64,000 nucleotides of DNA from Bacillus salacetis (GCF_003581585.1 NZ_QXIR01000004.1:1-64000), one strand, 5' to 3'; counted from the stretch's first letter, positions 35,901-44,403 are shown. Numbers and translations: made by a program. Notes: generated by a model from the sequence alone, not told the origin.

Positions 35901-36036
35901 CTTCGTCGTGGCCTCCACGGAAAAGTGGTCTGCTTCCTGCGGTGAAACCTTTACAATCAAACCGACTCTCCTTCTTTTTGGAGAAGAAAGTCCATTCAAT
36001 AACATCAATCTTTTGAAAGGCCTGTCGTTCAGGTAA
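32956..36036 (+). CDS. Giant GNAT fusion protein (GNAT plus large beta-rich region)
   Basis: 1026 residues. Residues about 1-155 form a GNAT domain with a good motif A (LNVHPDYQGLKIGKQLVLKA) and motif B (NTKAVPLYKKCGFFWEER). The remaining about 870 residues are beta-rich and polar, with Ig-like or beta-sandwich segments (for example VFVRSTKRNWRAGQNGLVHL) and a C-terminal part rich in Trp/Gly (HAGPKAWWNPWGGGIRYFFQ) reminiscent of sugar-binding mutarotase-like folds. There is no signal peptide. Function unknown; modification of a large glycan or peptide substrate is possible. A strong GGGGGATTC site precedes the ATG. Confidence 0.8.
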   Translation: MKTTAEQIRIVEYHEGLAKGIAKMWNESRENWGGDSVVMTEQDVKEKEANSTNLHLFLAMAEDEVVGYCGLSQYREDTGALYIPLLNVHPDYQGLKIGKQLVLKALDRTIELKWPRLDLFTWAGNTKAVPLYKKCGFFWEERDDSTHLMNFIPLVMQIEWLRPFFEKHDWYTTSQREINIEPDGFKDNEHTYYEYKWQAGEEFVRVQIERTGRGIRLIETQDLLLAMEVPGFKLLENDQHPVIYKIINRTGNPFLVSLAGSAEPGVDHSFSHSVTVEKEWTGEFPVSVTVSEREPSPWKTHPVISAVIQIDGNQFPLKAGVFPKKAGKVFVRSTKRNWRAGQNGLVHLDIENQLDEECTFTLQLPENQILNWERTEVDCLLKGKEKTSIPVPVTLLKNGFLSEQVEVSVTRADHHPFRFKAKLTLSFPGFGSKFGGESEEKWYGYNGPFFVEIEKRNHIVKVGTIHSSGEALTFFSPKLGKPFSEEFSKKEASNVEFIDIVEAMVIKTSLESDAFPSLILNTYFKLFSDGYLEISHEIVNMGSEAPQDGFLLQPVYPELKSAVIPQKDGVMAGTEAVIPFIDYIKDKEISENWIFIKGNQGETTGLAWPPGATGRKDDWRFGIEYRFDQLKPLEKTCFGPIGVGINTSRNWKQWREFVEGEDAPEVKEIPMYDLQPKDGNFISAAGETVEYSFKSMLTPYVHGSVKLKSEGAVIERRVQKEDELSGIPLQIEHHSPGIKVIEGNFRNPGQTAAFSTIQLVKGGKEIEIEEEGGNWNIDNGILSFKASPGYYPGIYSLSVNGTETLHNQFPHAGPKAWWNPWGGGIRYFFQSVSPYSMMKEETSIEKVSRIDQNGHEWKGICLTTSFAEHETMKGTLLKQYALTLPEVPIVACYAEVHQNSGRTFNGELLDMEAFFKPGEDLSSSFAKLPSDGVFEKYYAGIEEFVLGDTDYVTVGSDDREDKITLIHSPSRKLSELYMNQEVFVVASTEKWSASCGETFTIKPTLLLFGEESPFNNINLLKGLSFR

Positions 36037-36064
36037 ATCAGCAATGGTATGGGGCAGCTTCCTT

Positions 36065-36096
36065 TTAAAACAGGACTGTCCCTAATCCTGTTTTAA
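36065..36096 (+). terminator. Inverted repeat between the GNAT fusion and the next GNAT
   Basis: A perfect 11-bp stem (TTAAAACAGGA paired with TCCTGTTTTAA) with a 10-base loop. The tail is TTTT inside the stem only, so it may be a weak terminator or attenuator. Confidence 0.55.
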
Positions 36097-36111
36097 GAGG
36101 AGTGGTGAAAG

Positions 36112-36639
36112 GTGTTTTGGAAAGATGACCAAAGGCTTACTATCAGAAACGCAGAAGAACAGGATCTCAATAAGCTCCTCTTGCTCCTGGAGGAAGCGGC
36201 TGGATGGCTTCACACAAAAGGGACGACCCAATGGGATTACTACTTGAGCGATTTAGAAGGGAATACGGATGAGGTTGCTGATTCAATTAAAAGACGGAGC
36301 ACATATGTAGTGGAAACAGAGGGGGAAATAGCTGCCTCCGTAACACTTGAAGACATGCCTGGCGATTGGGACAGGGATATATGGGGAGAAGAAGCAGACC
36401 AGGGAGAAGTAATTTATCTTCACCGGCTGGTCGTCAAACGAAAATATGCTGGTCTGGGGATAGGTGATGCGCTGATTGATTGGGCGAAGAAAGAAACAAG
36501 ACAGCGGGGAAAAAGCATTCTCCGTTTTGATTGCCTGAACAAAAATGAAGGATTGAACAGTTACTATCAGCGTCATTATGACTTGAAGGGAATAGCTGAT
36601 ATTTATGGGAAACATAGTAAATATGAAATTCACGTTTAA
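36112..36639 (+). CDS. GNAT-family N-acetyltransferase
   Basis: 175 residues. Motif A: LHRLVVKRKYAGLGIGDALI; motif B region: FDCLNKNEGLNSYYQRHYDL. The start is GTG after GGAGTGGTGAAAG. Acceptor unknown. Confidence 0.9.
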   Translation: MFWKDDQRLTIRNAEEQDLNKLLLLLEEAAGWLHTKGTTQWDYYLSDLEGNTDEVADSIKRRSTYVVETEGEIAASVTLEDMPGDWDRDIWGEEADQGEVIYLHRLVVKRKYAGLGIGDALIDWAKKETRQRGKSILRFDCLNKNEGLNSYYQRHYDLKGIADIYGKHSKYEIHV

Positions 36640-36781
36640 TGCCGAAAATATTTGAAAAATTCATGGGATTAGCTCATTTATAAGATATGGTCACCAGTCT
36701 ATGATGGTTTTAAAAGCAGGTGTGTAGTATGTCATTGTTTTCTGACAGCAGCCTGCAAATCAAAAACAACTCCCAGAGAAA

Positions 36782-36816
36782 AACCCCGGAAACGATTCTG
36801 ATTCGTTTCCGGGGTT
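36782..36816. terminator. Bidirectional terminator between GNAT and PepF genes
   Basis: A perfect 13-bp stem (AACCCCGGAAACG paired with CGTTTCCGGGGTT) ahead of the 3' end of the oppositely oriented PepF gene. Confidence 0.9.
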
Positions 36817-36820
36817 CTAT

Positions 36821-38620
36821 TTAAATCAATTCCTCAGTTAATTCGATATACTCCTCGATCGCTTCCACTACTGGCTGTATGGCTGCCTGCCAGAATGCCT
36901 CTTCATGGAGATCGGCGTTAAGGTAGGTCTCGGCCAGCTGTTCAACGGTCATCCGGCCGGAATTTCGCAAAAGTTCGTCATACCGGCTGCTGAATGATTT
37001 ACCTTCCTTTTTAGCAAGGGAATAAACGCCGTTGCTGAAAAGGTACCCGATGGTATAAGGAATATTGTAGAATGCCTTTTCTGTACTGTAGAAATGAGAA
37101 GTGGTGATCCAGCTGTGCTTATGGACTCCATCGACGTATTCTCCATAACCTTCCCTTTCTGCCTCTGCCGTTAAATCCGTGATTTCAATTGCACTTACCA
37201 ATCCTTCTTTTCTCTTCTCATAAAATTTCTGCTCAAACCGGAATCTGGATGGTATCATTGAGAGGTAGGATAACCCCGCTGAAATCTTGGACTCCAGCAA
37301 AGATAGCTTCTCTGACTTATTTTCTGCTTTGGACATGGCTGAGTCCAGTACCAGGTTTTCACAGAAGGTAGAAGCCGTTTCTGCAACACTTGTTCCTTTT
37401 TCGCGTGAAAATGCGGGTTCTTCGTCCAGAATATAATTGTGATAGGCATGGCCAAGTTCATGGGCAAGTGTAATCACATCAAGGTAATTGCCTCTGAAAG
37501 TCATCAGGATGCGGCTTTCTTTTTCCAGCGGTATGGAAGCACAGAAAGCACCGTTTGCTTTATTGGATCGATCGTCCGCTTCAATCCACCTTTCTTTGAA
37601 TGCCTTTTCCGCAAGGTTCCCTAAGTTTTCGCTGAAGTCACGGAACTGGTTCACAATAATTGTTACAGCTTCTTCATAGGAGACCTTTTTCTCCGTTGAA
37701 AAGGTGTTGTCAGGGATGTCAAACCATTCAAGCTTATCCACTTTTAATAATTCCGCTTTTCTTTTTAAAAATCGGTGAAAGGCTTCTTGATTGGAATCGA
37801 TGGCTCTCATCATGGCGTTTAAGCTGGCTTGTTCGATTCTATTTTGCTCAAGTGCCTCTTTAAGGACATTGTCCCAGCCGCGCTGCTCGTATACATCCAG
37901 CCGGAATCCGGAAATATGGTTGATAATCGAAGCGTACGTATCAGCATTTTCTTCACATGCTTCTTCATAGGCCTTCATGACTTTCTGTTTGTACGAGCGG
38001 TCGGATGAACTCAATACTTCAAAAAAAGCATCTCCAACGGTCATATTCTTGATTTCCCCATCTTGCTCGACCTTGACCCTCAGCTTTGCTATCTGCTGGT
38101 CATAATGGTCTTCCCATGCGGTAAACCCATTGACGGAAAGATTCCGGATCAATTTTTCCAATTGGGCAGGAAGTTTATCGTCTGCCCGCTGCTTTCTTTC
38201 CTCAAGGAAAAAGCGGTATTGTGTGACTTCCTCATCTTTGATCAGGCTGGTCCATACATCTTGGGGAATTTCCATCAGTAGCCTGTCGAAAGTACCCAGC
38301 AGAATTTCTAAATCGCTCCTCAGCCTGGCACTTTTGTTTATCATTCCCGCAGCGGATTGGTCTTCCACGTTGTCCGAAGAAAAACAAATCAAGAATTCAT
38401 CTGCTTGAAATGTCCCATCCATAACCGCCTGAATGCTTCTGAACGTTTCCACCAAGCAGCTAACCGAAAACTCTTGATTTTCTAGTTTGGATTCTAAATC
38501 AGAATGAAGTTCCTTAATCGAAAGATCGAGCGATTTCATAAACTCTTTCAGTTCCCTGAAATTGTCCTCTTGTGAATAAATTGATTCTAAATTCCAATTT
38601 CTACTGATTGTCTGTTCCAA
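36821..38620 (-). CDS. M3-family oligoendopeptidase (PepF-like)
   Basis: 599 residues, the usual length for PepF-type M3B metallopeptidases. The zinc motif HELGHAYHNY (HExxH) is near residue 395, with the third ligand Glu expected in GTSVAETASTFCENLV downstream. It cleaves oligopeptides in the cytoplasm. The start is TTG (LEQTISRNW) with AGGAGG 11 bases upstream. Alone in its unit, with the terminator at 36782 behind it. Confidence 0.94.
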   Translation of the reverse strand: MEQTISRNWNLESIYSQEDNFRELKEFMKSLDLSIKELHSDLESKLENQEFSVSCLVETFRSIQAVMDGTFQADEFLICFSSDNVEDQSAAGMINKSARLRSDLEILLGTFDRLLMEIPQDVWTSLIKDEEVTQYRFFLEERKQRADDKLPAQLEKLIRNLSVNGFTAWEDHYDQQIAKLRVKVEQDGEIKNMTVGDAFFEVLSSSDRSYKQKVMKAYEEACEENADTYASIINHISGFRLDVYEQRGWDNVLKEALEQNRIEQASLNAMMRAIDSNQEAFHRFLKRKAELLKVDKLEWFDIPDNTFSTEKKVSYEEAVTIIVNQFRDFSENLGNLAEKAFKERWIEADDRSNKANGAFCASIPLEKESRILMTFRGNYLDVITLAHELGHAYHNYILDEEPAFSREKGTSVAETASTFCENLVLDSAMSKAENKSEKLSLLESKISAGLSYLSMIPSRFRFEQKFYEKRKEGLVSAIEITDLTAEAEREGYGEYVDGVHKHSWITTSHFYSTEKAFYNIPYTIGYLFSNGVYSLAKKEGKSFSSRYDELLRNSGRMTVEQLAETYLNADLHEEAFWQAAIQPVVEAIEEYIELTEELI

Positions 38621-38996
38621 TGTTTCAGCAACCTCCTAGTAATCTGTTAATCTCTTCCACACAACAGAGTATAACCTAAAGATTAGGAATATTCCTCCAA
38701 CTTCAGGCGGAGAGTACATTCCTTGTAATGATTATGTAATAATTGTAATGAAAAAGAATGGCTTGCTCTGGGTATCTCCCTTCATATGGTCTTATTTTCC
38801 TGTATCTTACGGAGCTGACTGAATGGAATAGTTAGTATTTGAGAGAAGTTGAGAGTCTATATAGGGATCTCCTGTGGCTTTACAGACCGGATCAAAGAGC
38901 ATCTTTACCTGCTGGCAGCCATTCAATATCATGAAGCATTAATACTGTTGTAACCTGCATTCCCAAGACCTTGAGTAAAATAAGTAGAGAAGGTAA
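38621..38996. other. Intergenic region between divergent genes
   Basis: 376 bases with no supportable gene. A TATACT near 38668 on the minus strand could be part of the PepF promoter. Nothing structured was recognised. Confidence 0.35.
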
Positions 38997-39740
38997 ATGA
39001 AAGCGGGGATGAGAATAATGAAAGAGATGATCACAACCAACACTGATGTGCTTGTAATGCTGGACGTTCTTCTGCAAGAAGAGAAGGAATTTGACTGGGA
39101 TGCTTTTTATACAGACAGAAACAAAAAGATTCCTTTCTTTAGTGATAAGCCGGATGAGAATCTTGCTGGGTACATATCCAATGGATACATCTCAAAAGGA
39201 AGTGTACTGGAATTGGGATGCGGACCCGGAAGAAATGCCTTATTTCTTGCCGCTGAAGGATTTCACGTAGATGCTGTGGACTCCTCACAGGAGGGCATCA
39301 AATGGGCAAGGGAACGTGCTGGCAAAAAAGGGCTGGAAGTTAATTTTTTCCTGGAAGATATATTTAAATTCTCCAAAGAAGAAAGGGAATATGATTTTGT
39401 ATATGACTCTGGATGCTTTCATCATATCCCTCCGCACAGGAGGATGGACTATCTTACCTTGGTCGATAGTGCATTAAAGCCCGGCGGTTGTTTTGCTTTG
39501 ACGACGTTCATGGAAAATGGACCGCTGGGGGGATCCTCCATTTCGGATTGGGAGGTTTACCGCCAAAGGAGCATGCGTGGAGGTCTTGGGTATTCAGAAG
39601 AAAAACTGAAGTCGGTATTCAGCAGATTTGAACCGATTGAGATTAGGGACATGAGGTCGATTCCAGCCGAAGAAAGCCTTTTTGGCGTGAATGGATTGAG
39701 AGCTGCATTATTCCGGAAGCCTGATAAGGCACCATCATAA
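38997..39740 (+). CDS. Class I SAM-dependent methyltransferase
   Basis: 247 residues. The S-adenosylmethionine-binding motif I is VLELGCGPGRNALFLA near residues 70-85, motif II follows as VDAVDSSQEGI, and DFVYDSGCFHHIPP lies at the acceptor side. Methyl acceptor unknown. Alternative starts exist near residue 8 (MKEMITT). Repeat copy 8 lies between the gene and its likely terminator. Confidence 0.9.
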   Translation: MKAGMRIMKEMITTNTDVLVMLDVLLQEEKEFDWDAFYTDRNKKIPFFSDKPDENLAGYISNGYISKGSVLELGCGPGRNALFLAAEGFHVDAVDSSQEGIKWARERAGKKGLEVNFFLEDIFKFSKEEREYDFVYDSGCFHHIPPHRRMDYLTLVDSALKPGGCFALTTFMENGPLGGSSISDWEVYRQRSMRGGLGYSEEKLKSVFSRFEPIEIRDMRSIPAEESLFGVNGLRAALFRKPDKAPS

Positions 39741-39745
39741 TAGAA

Positions 39746-39935
39746 GGCTGTATTCATATGAATTGTTGCTTTTGAAAAATCCCAAGTGCCGATTTTCCCC
39801 CTGTATTCAAAGGTTTTACTCTCCATAAAGAACAAGCAGATCTTTTCTGTCCTGCTCACCGGGATTTTTAGGGCGATTTACCAGGACATTATTAGAAATT
39901 TATATTGAATAGCAACAAAGTTTACGAAAAGAGCA
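39746..39935 (+). mobile_element. MITE-like repeat, copy 8 (190 bp)
   Basis: Full-length, diverged copy beginning GGCTGTATTCATATG; flanks TAATAGAA and AAAAACAA agree at only 5 of 8. It ends on the A-rich flank of the terminator at 39933, separating the methyltransferase gene from that hairpin. Confidence 0.85.
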
Positions 39936-39981
39936 AAAAACAAATACTTCCGCATTTTCAGCGGACGTATTTGTTTTTTGC
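39933..39981. terminator. Strong terminator hairpin behind repeat copy 8
   Basis: A long stem (GCAAAAAACAAATAC paired with GTATTTGTTTTTTGC, plus CCGC/GCGG inside) with T-runs on both strands. It probably ended the methyltransferase transcript before the insertion. Confidence 0.9.
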
Positions 39982-40070
39982 ATTTTATACAGATTTAGGT
40001 AATTAATGGTGGTAAAATAGGGGTGTCTATAGATTTTTATAGGAAACTGCTTAAAAGGGAGCTGCTTTTC

Positions 40071-40553
40071 ATGAAATATAAGAGATTTGTTATTTCCTTA
40101 TTAATTCTGTTTTTGTCAGCAACCGCGCTCTTCTCATGGTACGAAGGGAGCGGCCTCTTGGAAGATGAGGACCAGTGGAAGTATACTGCAGTGTTCTCAA
40201 AGGTGATGGATGATGATGAAGTGCTGGAAAAAAGCGAAATTGTGCATGCTGATTTTTTTCTGTACGCGGTTAAATTCCATCCGATTTTCCCTTCCGCCAT
40301 GACGGTGTTCCTTCTTCTCATCCTGTTCTTTATGGGGTTTCCTTTTACAAACAAAAGTCTTACGTGGGCATCCATGATACTATTCATTATAATTTTTCTT
40401 CTGTCATTCCTGGTCAAGCCTGCCGAGGAAGGGACCGCCATATTCCTTAATAGTGTCAAATTTTCATCGTGTGGGCTGATCGTATGTACGGCCATTTTAC
40501 GATTGAAGATCCAAAAGATTCCAATCAATGAGGAGGTGATGACCAATGAGTGA
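40071..40553 (+). CDS. YjdJ/DUF4306-like membrane protein
   Basis: 160 residues from the ATG after GGGAG; an upstream start at 40023 is less likely. Four hydrophobic helices, with the N-terminal block SATALFSWYEGSGLLEDEDQ and WKYTAVFSKV similar to what I recall of the DUF4306 family. Function unknown. The stop overlaps the next GNAT start by 8 bases. Confidence 0.72.
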   Translation: MKYKRFVISLLILFLSATALFSWYEGSGLLEDEDQWKYTAVFSKVMDDDEVLEKSEIVHADFFLYAVKFHPIFPSAMTVFLLLILFFMGFPFTNKSLTWASMILFIIIFLLSFLVKPAEEGTAIFLNSVKFSSCGLIVCTAILRLKIQKIPINEEVMTNE

Positions 40554-41121
40554 TGGGAATTCACACTTTCCCAGCCTTCAAACGGAAAGGCTGTTCTTAA
40601 GAAATGTCACCCCAGAAGATGCAAGTTTCATTTTCAAGCTGTATAGCAATCCGGAAGTCTGCCGTTATTTATATGATGAAGAGATTTACACGTCACTTGA
40701 TGATGCAAGAGAATTCATAGAATGGAACCAGCACCCTGAAGAGACAGGGAATAACCGCTGGCTGATTTTGAGAAAAGACGATGGGGAGCCAATAGGAACA
40801 TGCGGGTATGACTCCTGGGATTCAGAGAACCGTATTGCAGAGATTGGGTATGATCTCTGGCAGGATGAGTGGGGGAAAGGGTATATGAAGGAAACGCTGG
40901 CCGCGGCAATTAAAAGCGGCTTTGATAATATGGGCCTTAACCGCATCAACGCATATACAGCGATAAAGAATGAAAAATCCTCAAAATTATTGGAATCACT
41001 TGGTTTTATTAAAGAAGGAATTTACAGAGATAAGCATCTATTCAGAGGAAGCTTTTATGATCATTTCAGTTATTCTTTATTAAAAAGGGATTGGATGAGG
41101 CGGCTGAGCGAGGAAAAATAG
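40546..41121 (+). CDS. GNAT acetyltransferase, RimJ/RimL type
   Basis: 191 residues. Motif A: IGYDLWQDEWGKGYMKETLA, then NRINAYTAIKNEKSSKLLES and KEGIYRDKHLFRG. GGAGGTGATGACC precedes the ATG inside the upstream gene, so the two are coupled. Confidence 0.9.
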   Translation: MSDGNSHFPSLQTERLFLRNVTPEDASFIFKLYSNPEVCRYLYDEEIYTSLDDAREFIEWNQHPEETGNNRWLILRKDDGEPIGTCGYDSWDSENRIAEIGYDLWQDEWGKGYMKETLAAAIKSGFDNMGLNRINAYTAIKNEKSSKLLESLGFIKEGIYRDKHLFRGSFYDHFSYSLLKRDWMRRLSEEK

Positions 41122-41252
41122 GAAGTAAGGTGATTGGAAGCCCCGGGAGAGTTCAGTTGGATTGTGAAGGGATTTTAAGGGTGATTCTCAGACAGGCAAA
41201 TGGCCCTTGAATTCTTTATTTTCGAAAAAGTACTGTTTTGCTTAGTTCAGAG

Positions 41253-41258
41253 TATAAT
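41253..41258 (+). promoter_or_regulatory. Probable -10 element (TATAAT)
   Basis: A perfect TATAAT about 45 bases before the TTG start at 41302; the matching -35 is weak. It helps choose TTG over earlier in-frame ATG codons, which would lie at or before the transcription start. Confidence 0.5.
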
Positions 41259-41301
41259 AGATTTTATGATGGAATTTGTGAAATATGTTCGGAGGTACGC
41301 T

Positions 41302-41871
41302 TTGAAGAACAAAGGAATGATCTTTTTGATGGTCTTCTTGATGGGTGTTCTTGCTTTCGCAGGTATTCAATACAGTGATAATCAAAAGATGAAAAGATAT
41401 TTGAATAAACAACTGAATGAACGGCTGGGAATGCTGGACCTGCAGGCTGAGGCCATTCATTTTGTTACAGGGAATGCCCTTAAAGAGAAGGAGATTTCCA
41501 AGGAGGAATTGAGTGAAATTCAGGAGGCGCTCGAAATGTTTCGAATGAAGAGCCTGCAGGTGGAAAACGTAGCCAGAGGCTTGAACTTGGATAAAGAGAA
41601 GGGACTCCATGGAGTGACCCATAATACCTCCCGATTTATGGAGAATCGCATTGGGATGCTTATAGAGTCTATAGGGGATCAAAAGGCGCTAGAGCTGAAA
41701 GATGAAGAAGTACATATCCTGCGGAGCATCCATGAAACAAGCGGTGAGTGGAAGAAGGAAACTGACTCTTTTACTGATTCGGATAAAAATATCAAAAGAA
41801 CAGACTGGGTCAAGACCTTGATCGACATGCAGGATGATTCAGCACATTATCAAAAAATCATGGAGGAGTAG
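41302..41871 (+). CDS. Membrane-anchored coiled protein, unknown function
   Basis: 189 residues from a TTG 6 bases after GGAGG. One N-terminal membrane helix (GMIFLMVFLMGVLAFAGI) is followed by a long charged helical region (NKQLNERLGMLDLQAEA, later KEISKEELSEIQEALEMF), which suggests coiled-coil structure on one face of the membrane. No family recognised. Repeat copy 9 follows about 70 bases later. Confidence 0.7.
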   Translation: MKNKGMIFLMVFLMGVLAFAGIQYSDNQKMKRYLNKQLNERLGMLDLQAEAIHFVTGNALKEKEISKEELSEIQEALEMFRMKSLQVENVARGLNLDKEKGLHGVTHNTSRFMENRIGMLIESIGDQKALELKDEEVHILRSIHETSGEWKKETDSFTDSDKNIKRTDWVKTLIDMQDDSAHYQKIMEE

Positions 41872-41938
41872 AAGACATTACCGGCTTCCAGGGCAGGGGA
41901 TATTAACAGAACCTTAGAAGTGAAGAATCTAATAAAAA

Positions 41939-42115
41939 GACTGTTTTCGCATCATTTGTTGCTTTCGGAAAACCCCAGGTGCCGGATTTTTCCCTTGTAT
42001 TTGAAAAAGAACGAACAGCTCTTTTCTTTCCTGCTCACCAGGGTATTTGGGAGAATTCACCAGGATTTTATTTGAAATTCATATTGAAAGCTATAAAAAG
42101 TTTTCGAAAAGAGCC
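41939..42115 (+). mobile_element. MITE-like repeat, copy 9 (177 bp)
   Basis: Both ends present; flanks AATAAAAA and AATTACAA match at 6 of 8. It ends at the foot of the terminator hairpin at 42119, so it separates the coiled-protein gene from that terminator. Confidence 0.9.
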
Positions 42116-42118
42116 AAT

Positions 42119-42154
42119 TACAAAAAGGCAGCTAATTAAAAGCTGTCTTTTTGT
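42119..42154 (+). terminator. Rho-independent terminator behind repeat copy 9
   Basis: Stem CAAAAAGGCAGCT paired with AGCTGTCTTTTTG (one mismatch), seven-base loop, T-rich tail. Confidence 0.87.
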
Positions 42155-42226
42155 TAAGCAGGGATTACAAACAGCCTGTACATATATTATAATTATCAAA
42201 AAATCCCAAAAACGTGTGGTGAAGAT

Positions 42227-43222
42227 ATGAGGGAAATACTGTTAGGCATTCTGGCTTCGATGTTTTTTGCTGTCACTTTTATATTGAACAGATCCATGGA
42301 GCTGTCAGGCGGCAGCTGGTTATGGAGTTCTTCGTTACGGTTTCTCTTTATGGTTCCATTCTTGCTTCTGATTGTTTTTTTTAGGAAGAATCTCAGGCTA
42401 TTATTCAGTGAGATGAGTAAAAAGCCATTGCAATGGCTGGGTTGGAGTTTTGTGGGTTTCGTCTTGTTTTATGCTCCTTTAACCTATGCTGCCGCCTATG
42501 GGCCGGGCTGGCTGGTGGCAGGAACTTGGCAGTTGACGATTGTCGCCGGGGTGCTTCTTGGGCCGCTTTTCTATGAAAGGCGCCAGACGGCATCAGGTCC
42601 GGTAATGGTTAGACAGAGAATACCTTTCAAGGCTCTTTTGATTTCATTGTTGATTATGTCAGGAGTGATCATGATTCAATGGCAGCAATCACAGGGGATC
42701 AGCATAAAAATGTTGATGGCCGGTATTCTTCCTGTGCTTCTTGCCGCTGTAGCCTATCCTCTTGGGAACCGAAAGATGATGGAGTTATGCGGCGGAAGGC
42801 TAGATACCTTTCAGAGAATCCTGGGAATGACTTTGGCAACAATGCCATTCTGGCTCATCATCGGTGCATTTGGATGGGTAAAAGCAGGGACACCCGATAG
42901 TGCTCAAGTCCTTCAAACTTTTATAGTCGCTATCTGTTCGGGGCTTATCGCCACTACATTGTTTTTCATTGCCACCGACAAGGTCAGGGAAAGCCAGGCA
43001 AAACTGGCGGCAGTTGAAGCCGCTCAATCCACACAAGTGTTATTCGTCATCATTGGCGAGGTTCTTCTTTTATCCTCGCCATTTCCGAACAGTCTGGCAA
43101 TGCTTGGCTTATTCATCATCGTCCTCGGGATGCTCCTGCACAGTTATTACAGCAGGAAAATTGAGATGAAAGAAGAAGCGAAGATACTGGTACCCGGAAA
43201 AGATAAGGTTGTAAAAATGTGA
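42227..43222 (+). CDS. DMT-superfamily efflux transporter (multidrug-resistance type)
   Basis: 331 residues with about ten membrane helices in two halves. The opening ILLGILASMFFAVTFILNRS and the late AVEAAQSTQVLFVIIGEVLL fit the PF13536-like multidrug resistance efflux family of drug/metabolite transporters. Substrate unknown. GGTGAAGAT precedes the ATG. The hairpin at 43231 ends the unit. Confidence 0.85.
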   Translation: MREILLGILASMFFAVTFILNRSMELSGGSWLWSSSLRFLFMVPFLLLIVFFRKNLRLLFSEMSKKPLQWLGWSFVGFVLFYAPLTYAAAYGPGWLVAGTWQLTIVAGVLLGPLFYERRQTASGPVMVRQRIPFKALLISLLIMSGVIMIQWQQSQGISIKMLMAGILPVLLAAVAYPLGNRKMMELCGGRLDTFQRILGMTLATMPFWLIIGAFGWVKAGTPDSAQVLQTFIVAICSGLIATTLFFIATDKVRESQAKLAAVEAAQSTQVLFVIIGEVLLLSSPFPNSLAMLGLFIIVLGMLLHSYYSRKIEMKEEAKILVPGKDKVVKM

Positions 43223-43230
43223 GAATGGTT

Positions 43231-43261
43231 ACGTCCTGTATATTGTGCGGGGCGTTTTTTT
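43231..43261 (+). terminator. Rho-independent terminator after the DMT gene
   Basis: Stem ACGTCC paired with GGGCGT (one G-U pair), then seven T. Confidence 0.75.
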
Positions 43262-43528
43262 ATATGGCATAAAAAATTACAAATATCAATCAGGATAAAT
43301 TCACCAGTGAAAGAGGATACCAAATCGGCCATCGCTCGGCAGCTACAGAAGTAAAGAAGCCAGTTCCCGGCAGTGGCTGGTAATTGACAGGTGCAGTGTA
43401 TATTGCCGTGGGTTATTAGGAATTGGTAATTATTTACCGTATTCAATTTTTTTACAAATTAGATTTTAAATGAATACATAGGGGGTAAAAAGAAAACCTA
43501 AGGAATTTATCAACAAGAGGTGTTATAT

Positions 43529-43834
43529 ATGCTGACTAAACTAAAGAAACGCCTGGAGAAGCTTGACGACAATTCACTGCAGATTTACTTAAGCAGGAAA
43601 AGGAAAATGGTAGTCAGGAACCGTTACCGGATCATTGGTTATTTCAACGATACTCTGCTGGGAATCCTGTACATGATCGGAAGTATCATGTTCATGACAG
43701 ATACAGAAAGAGTCCTTGCAACCAGCTTTTTCCTTGCGGGGAGTTTTCTCATGATTTTCCGTGCAGTCATTCACATTTTAAGGGATATACACCTGAAACG
43801 ATTCACAGATGAAGATTTTCAGGATAATCATTAG
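43529..43834 (+). CDS. YrhK-family membrane protein
   Basis: 101 residues from the ATG 6 bases after GAGGTG. The YrhK domain is recognisable: VRNRYRIIGYFNDTLLGILY, then GSIMFMTDTE and FFLAGSFLMIFRAVIHILRD. Two membrane helices; function unknown. The 3' end overlaps the convergent gene by 4 bases. Confidence 0.82.
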   Translation: MLTKLKKRLEKLDDNSLQIYLSRKRKMVVRNRYRIIGYFNDTLLGILYMIGSIMFMTDTERVLATSFFLAGSFLMIFRAVIHILRDIHLKRFTDEDFQDNH

Positions 43835-44403
43835 TTACGCTTCTCTGACTGAGGAGCGTTTTTTATTTTAGTATTCAAGTCAGGGTCCTCGTGAAAAGGC
43901 GTTTTTTTAGCAGAGATTGCATCTTTGTTTATGGTCCGTATCAATGCTATGATTCCTCTGCATGCCAAAAGCTTGATGACCAGGGTAAGGAACGAATGAT
44001 ACCATGTCCATCCTTTTCTCCAGGTAATCAAATCTGACTTTCTTTCAGCAATTGATTCAATCAACACTTGAGGGATCACAAATGGAAAAAGCTTAAAAAA
44101 GATTCCTGCCGGTTTGCTGTTCAATGTCCACTGATTATAGTAAAGAAGTATAAGTGGATAGTGAATGTAGTCAAATGGTAAATGAATTTTGAACCTCTTC
44201 TTATAAGGTCTAATGTTATATTGAAGAAAACCCTGGGAAACAAGGTAGCGGTCTGCCGCAGAGTTGCCGATGACACTGACGAGAAAAACAATCAGCCAGT
44301 CCTTGAATGAACGTTTGAAGATGGCAAACGGCAGCAAAATCATACCGATTAAAGTCGTTACAGACAAAAAAACGATGGAACCAGCCTGTTTTTTTCTCCT
44401 CAT
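43831..44403 (-). CDS. CBO0543-like membrane protein
   Basis: 190 residues with several hydrophobic segments and the family-like pattern DYIHYPLILLYYNQWT followed by VIPQVLIESIAERKSDLI. It is one of three similar membrane proteins here (also 46408 and 49787). Function unknown. An AAGGAGG site precedes the ATG on the minus strand. Confidence 0.75.
   Translation of the reverse strand: MRRKKQAGSIVFLSVTTLIGMILLPFAIFKRSFKDWLIVFLVSVIGNSAADRYLVSQGFLQYNIRPYKKRFKIHLPFDYIHYPLILLYYNQWTLNSKPAGIFFKLFPFVIPQVLIESIAERKSDLITWRKGWTWYHSFLTLVIKLLACRGIIALIRTINKDAISAKKTPFHEDPDLNTKIKNAPQSEKRN
43837..43864 (+). terminator. Terminator of the YrhK gene
   Basis: Stem ACGCTTCTC paired with GAGGAGCGT, followed by six T. 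It lies inside the 3' end of the convergent gene. Confidence 0.7.

Noticed and set aside
41979-42230. 83-codon frame running through repeat copy 9 and its terminator
   Set aside because: It lies over the element and a terminator hairpin; no site precedes it.
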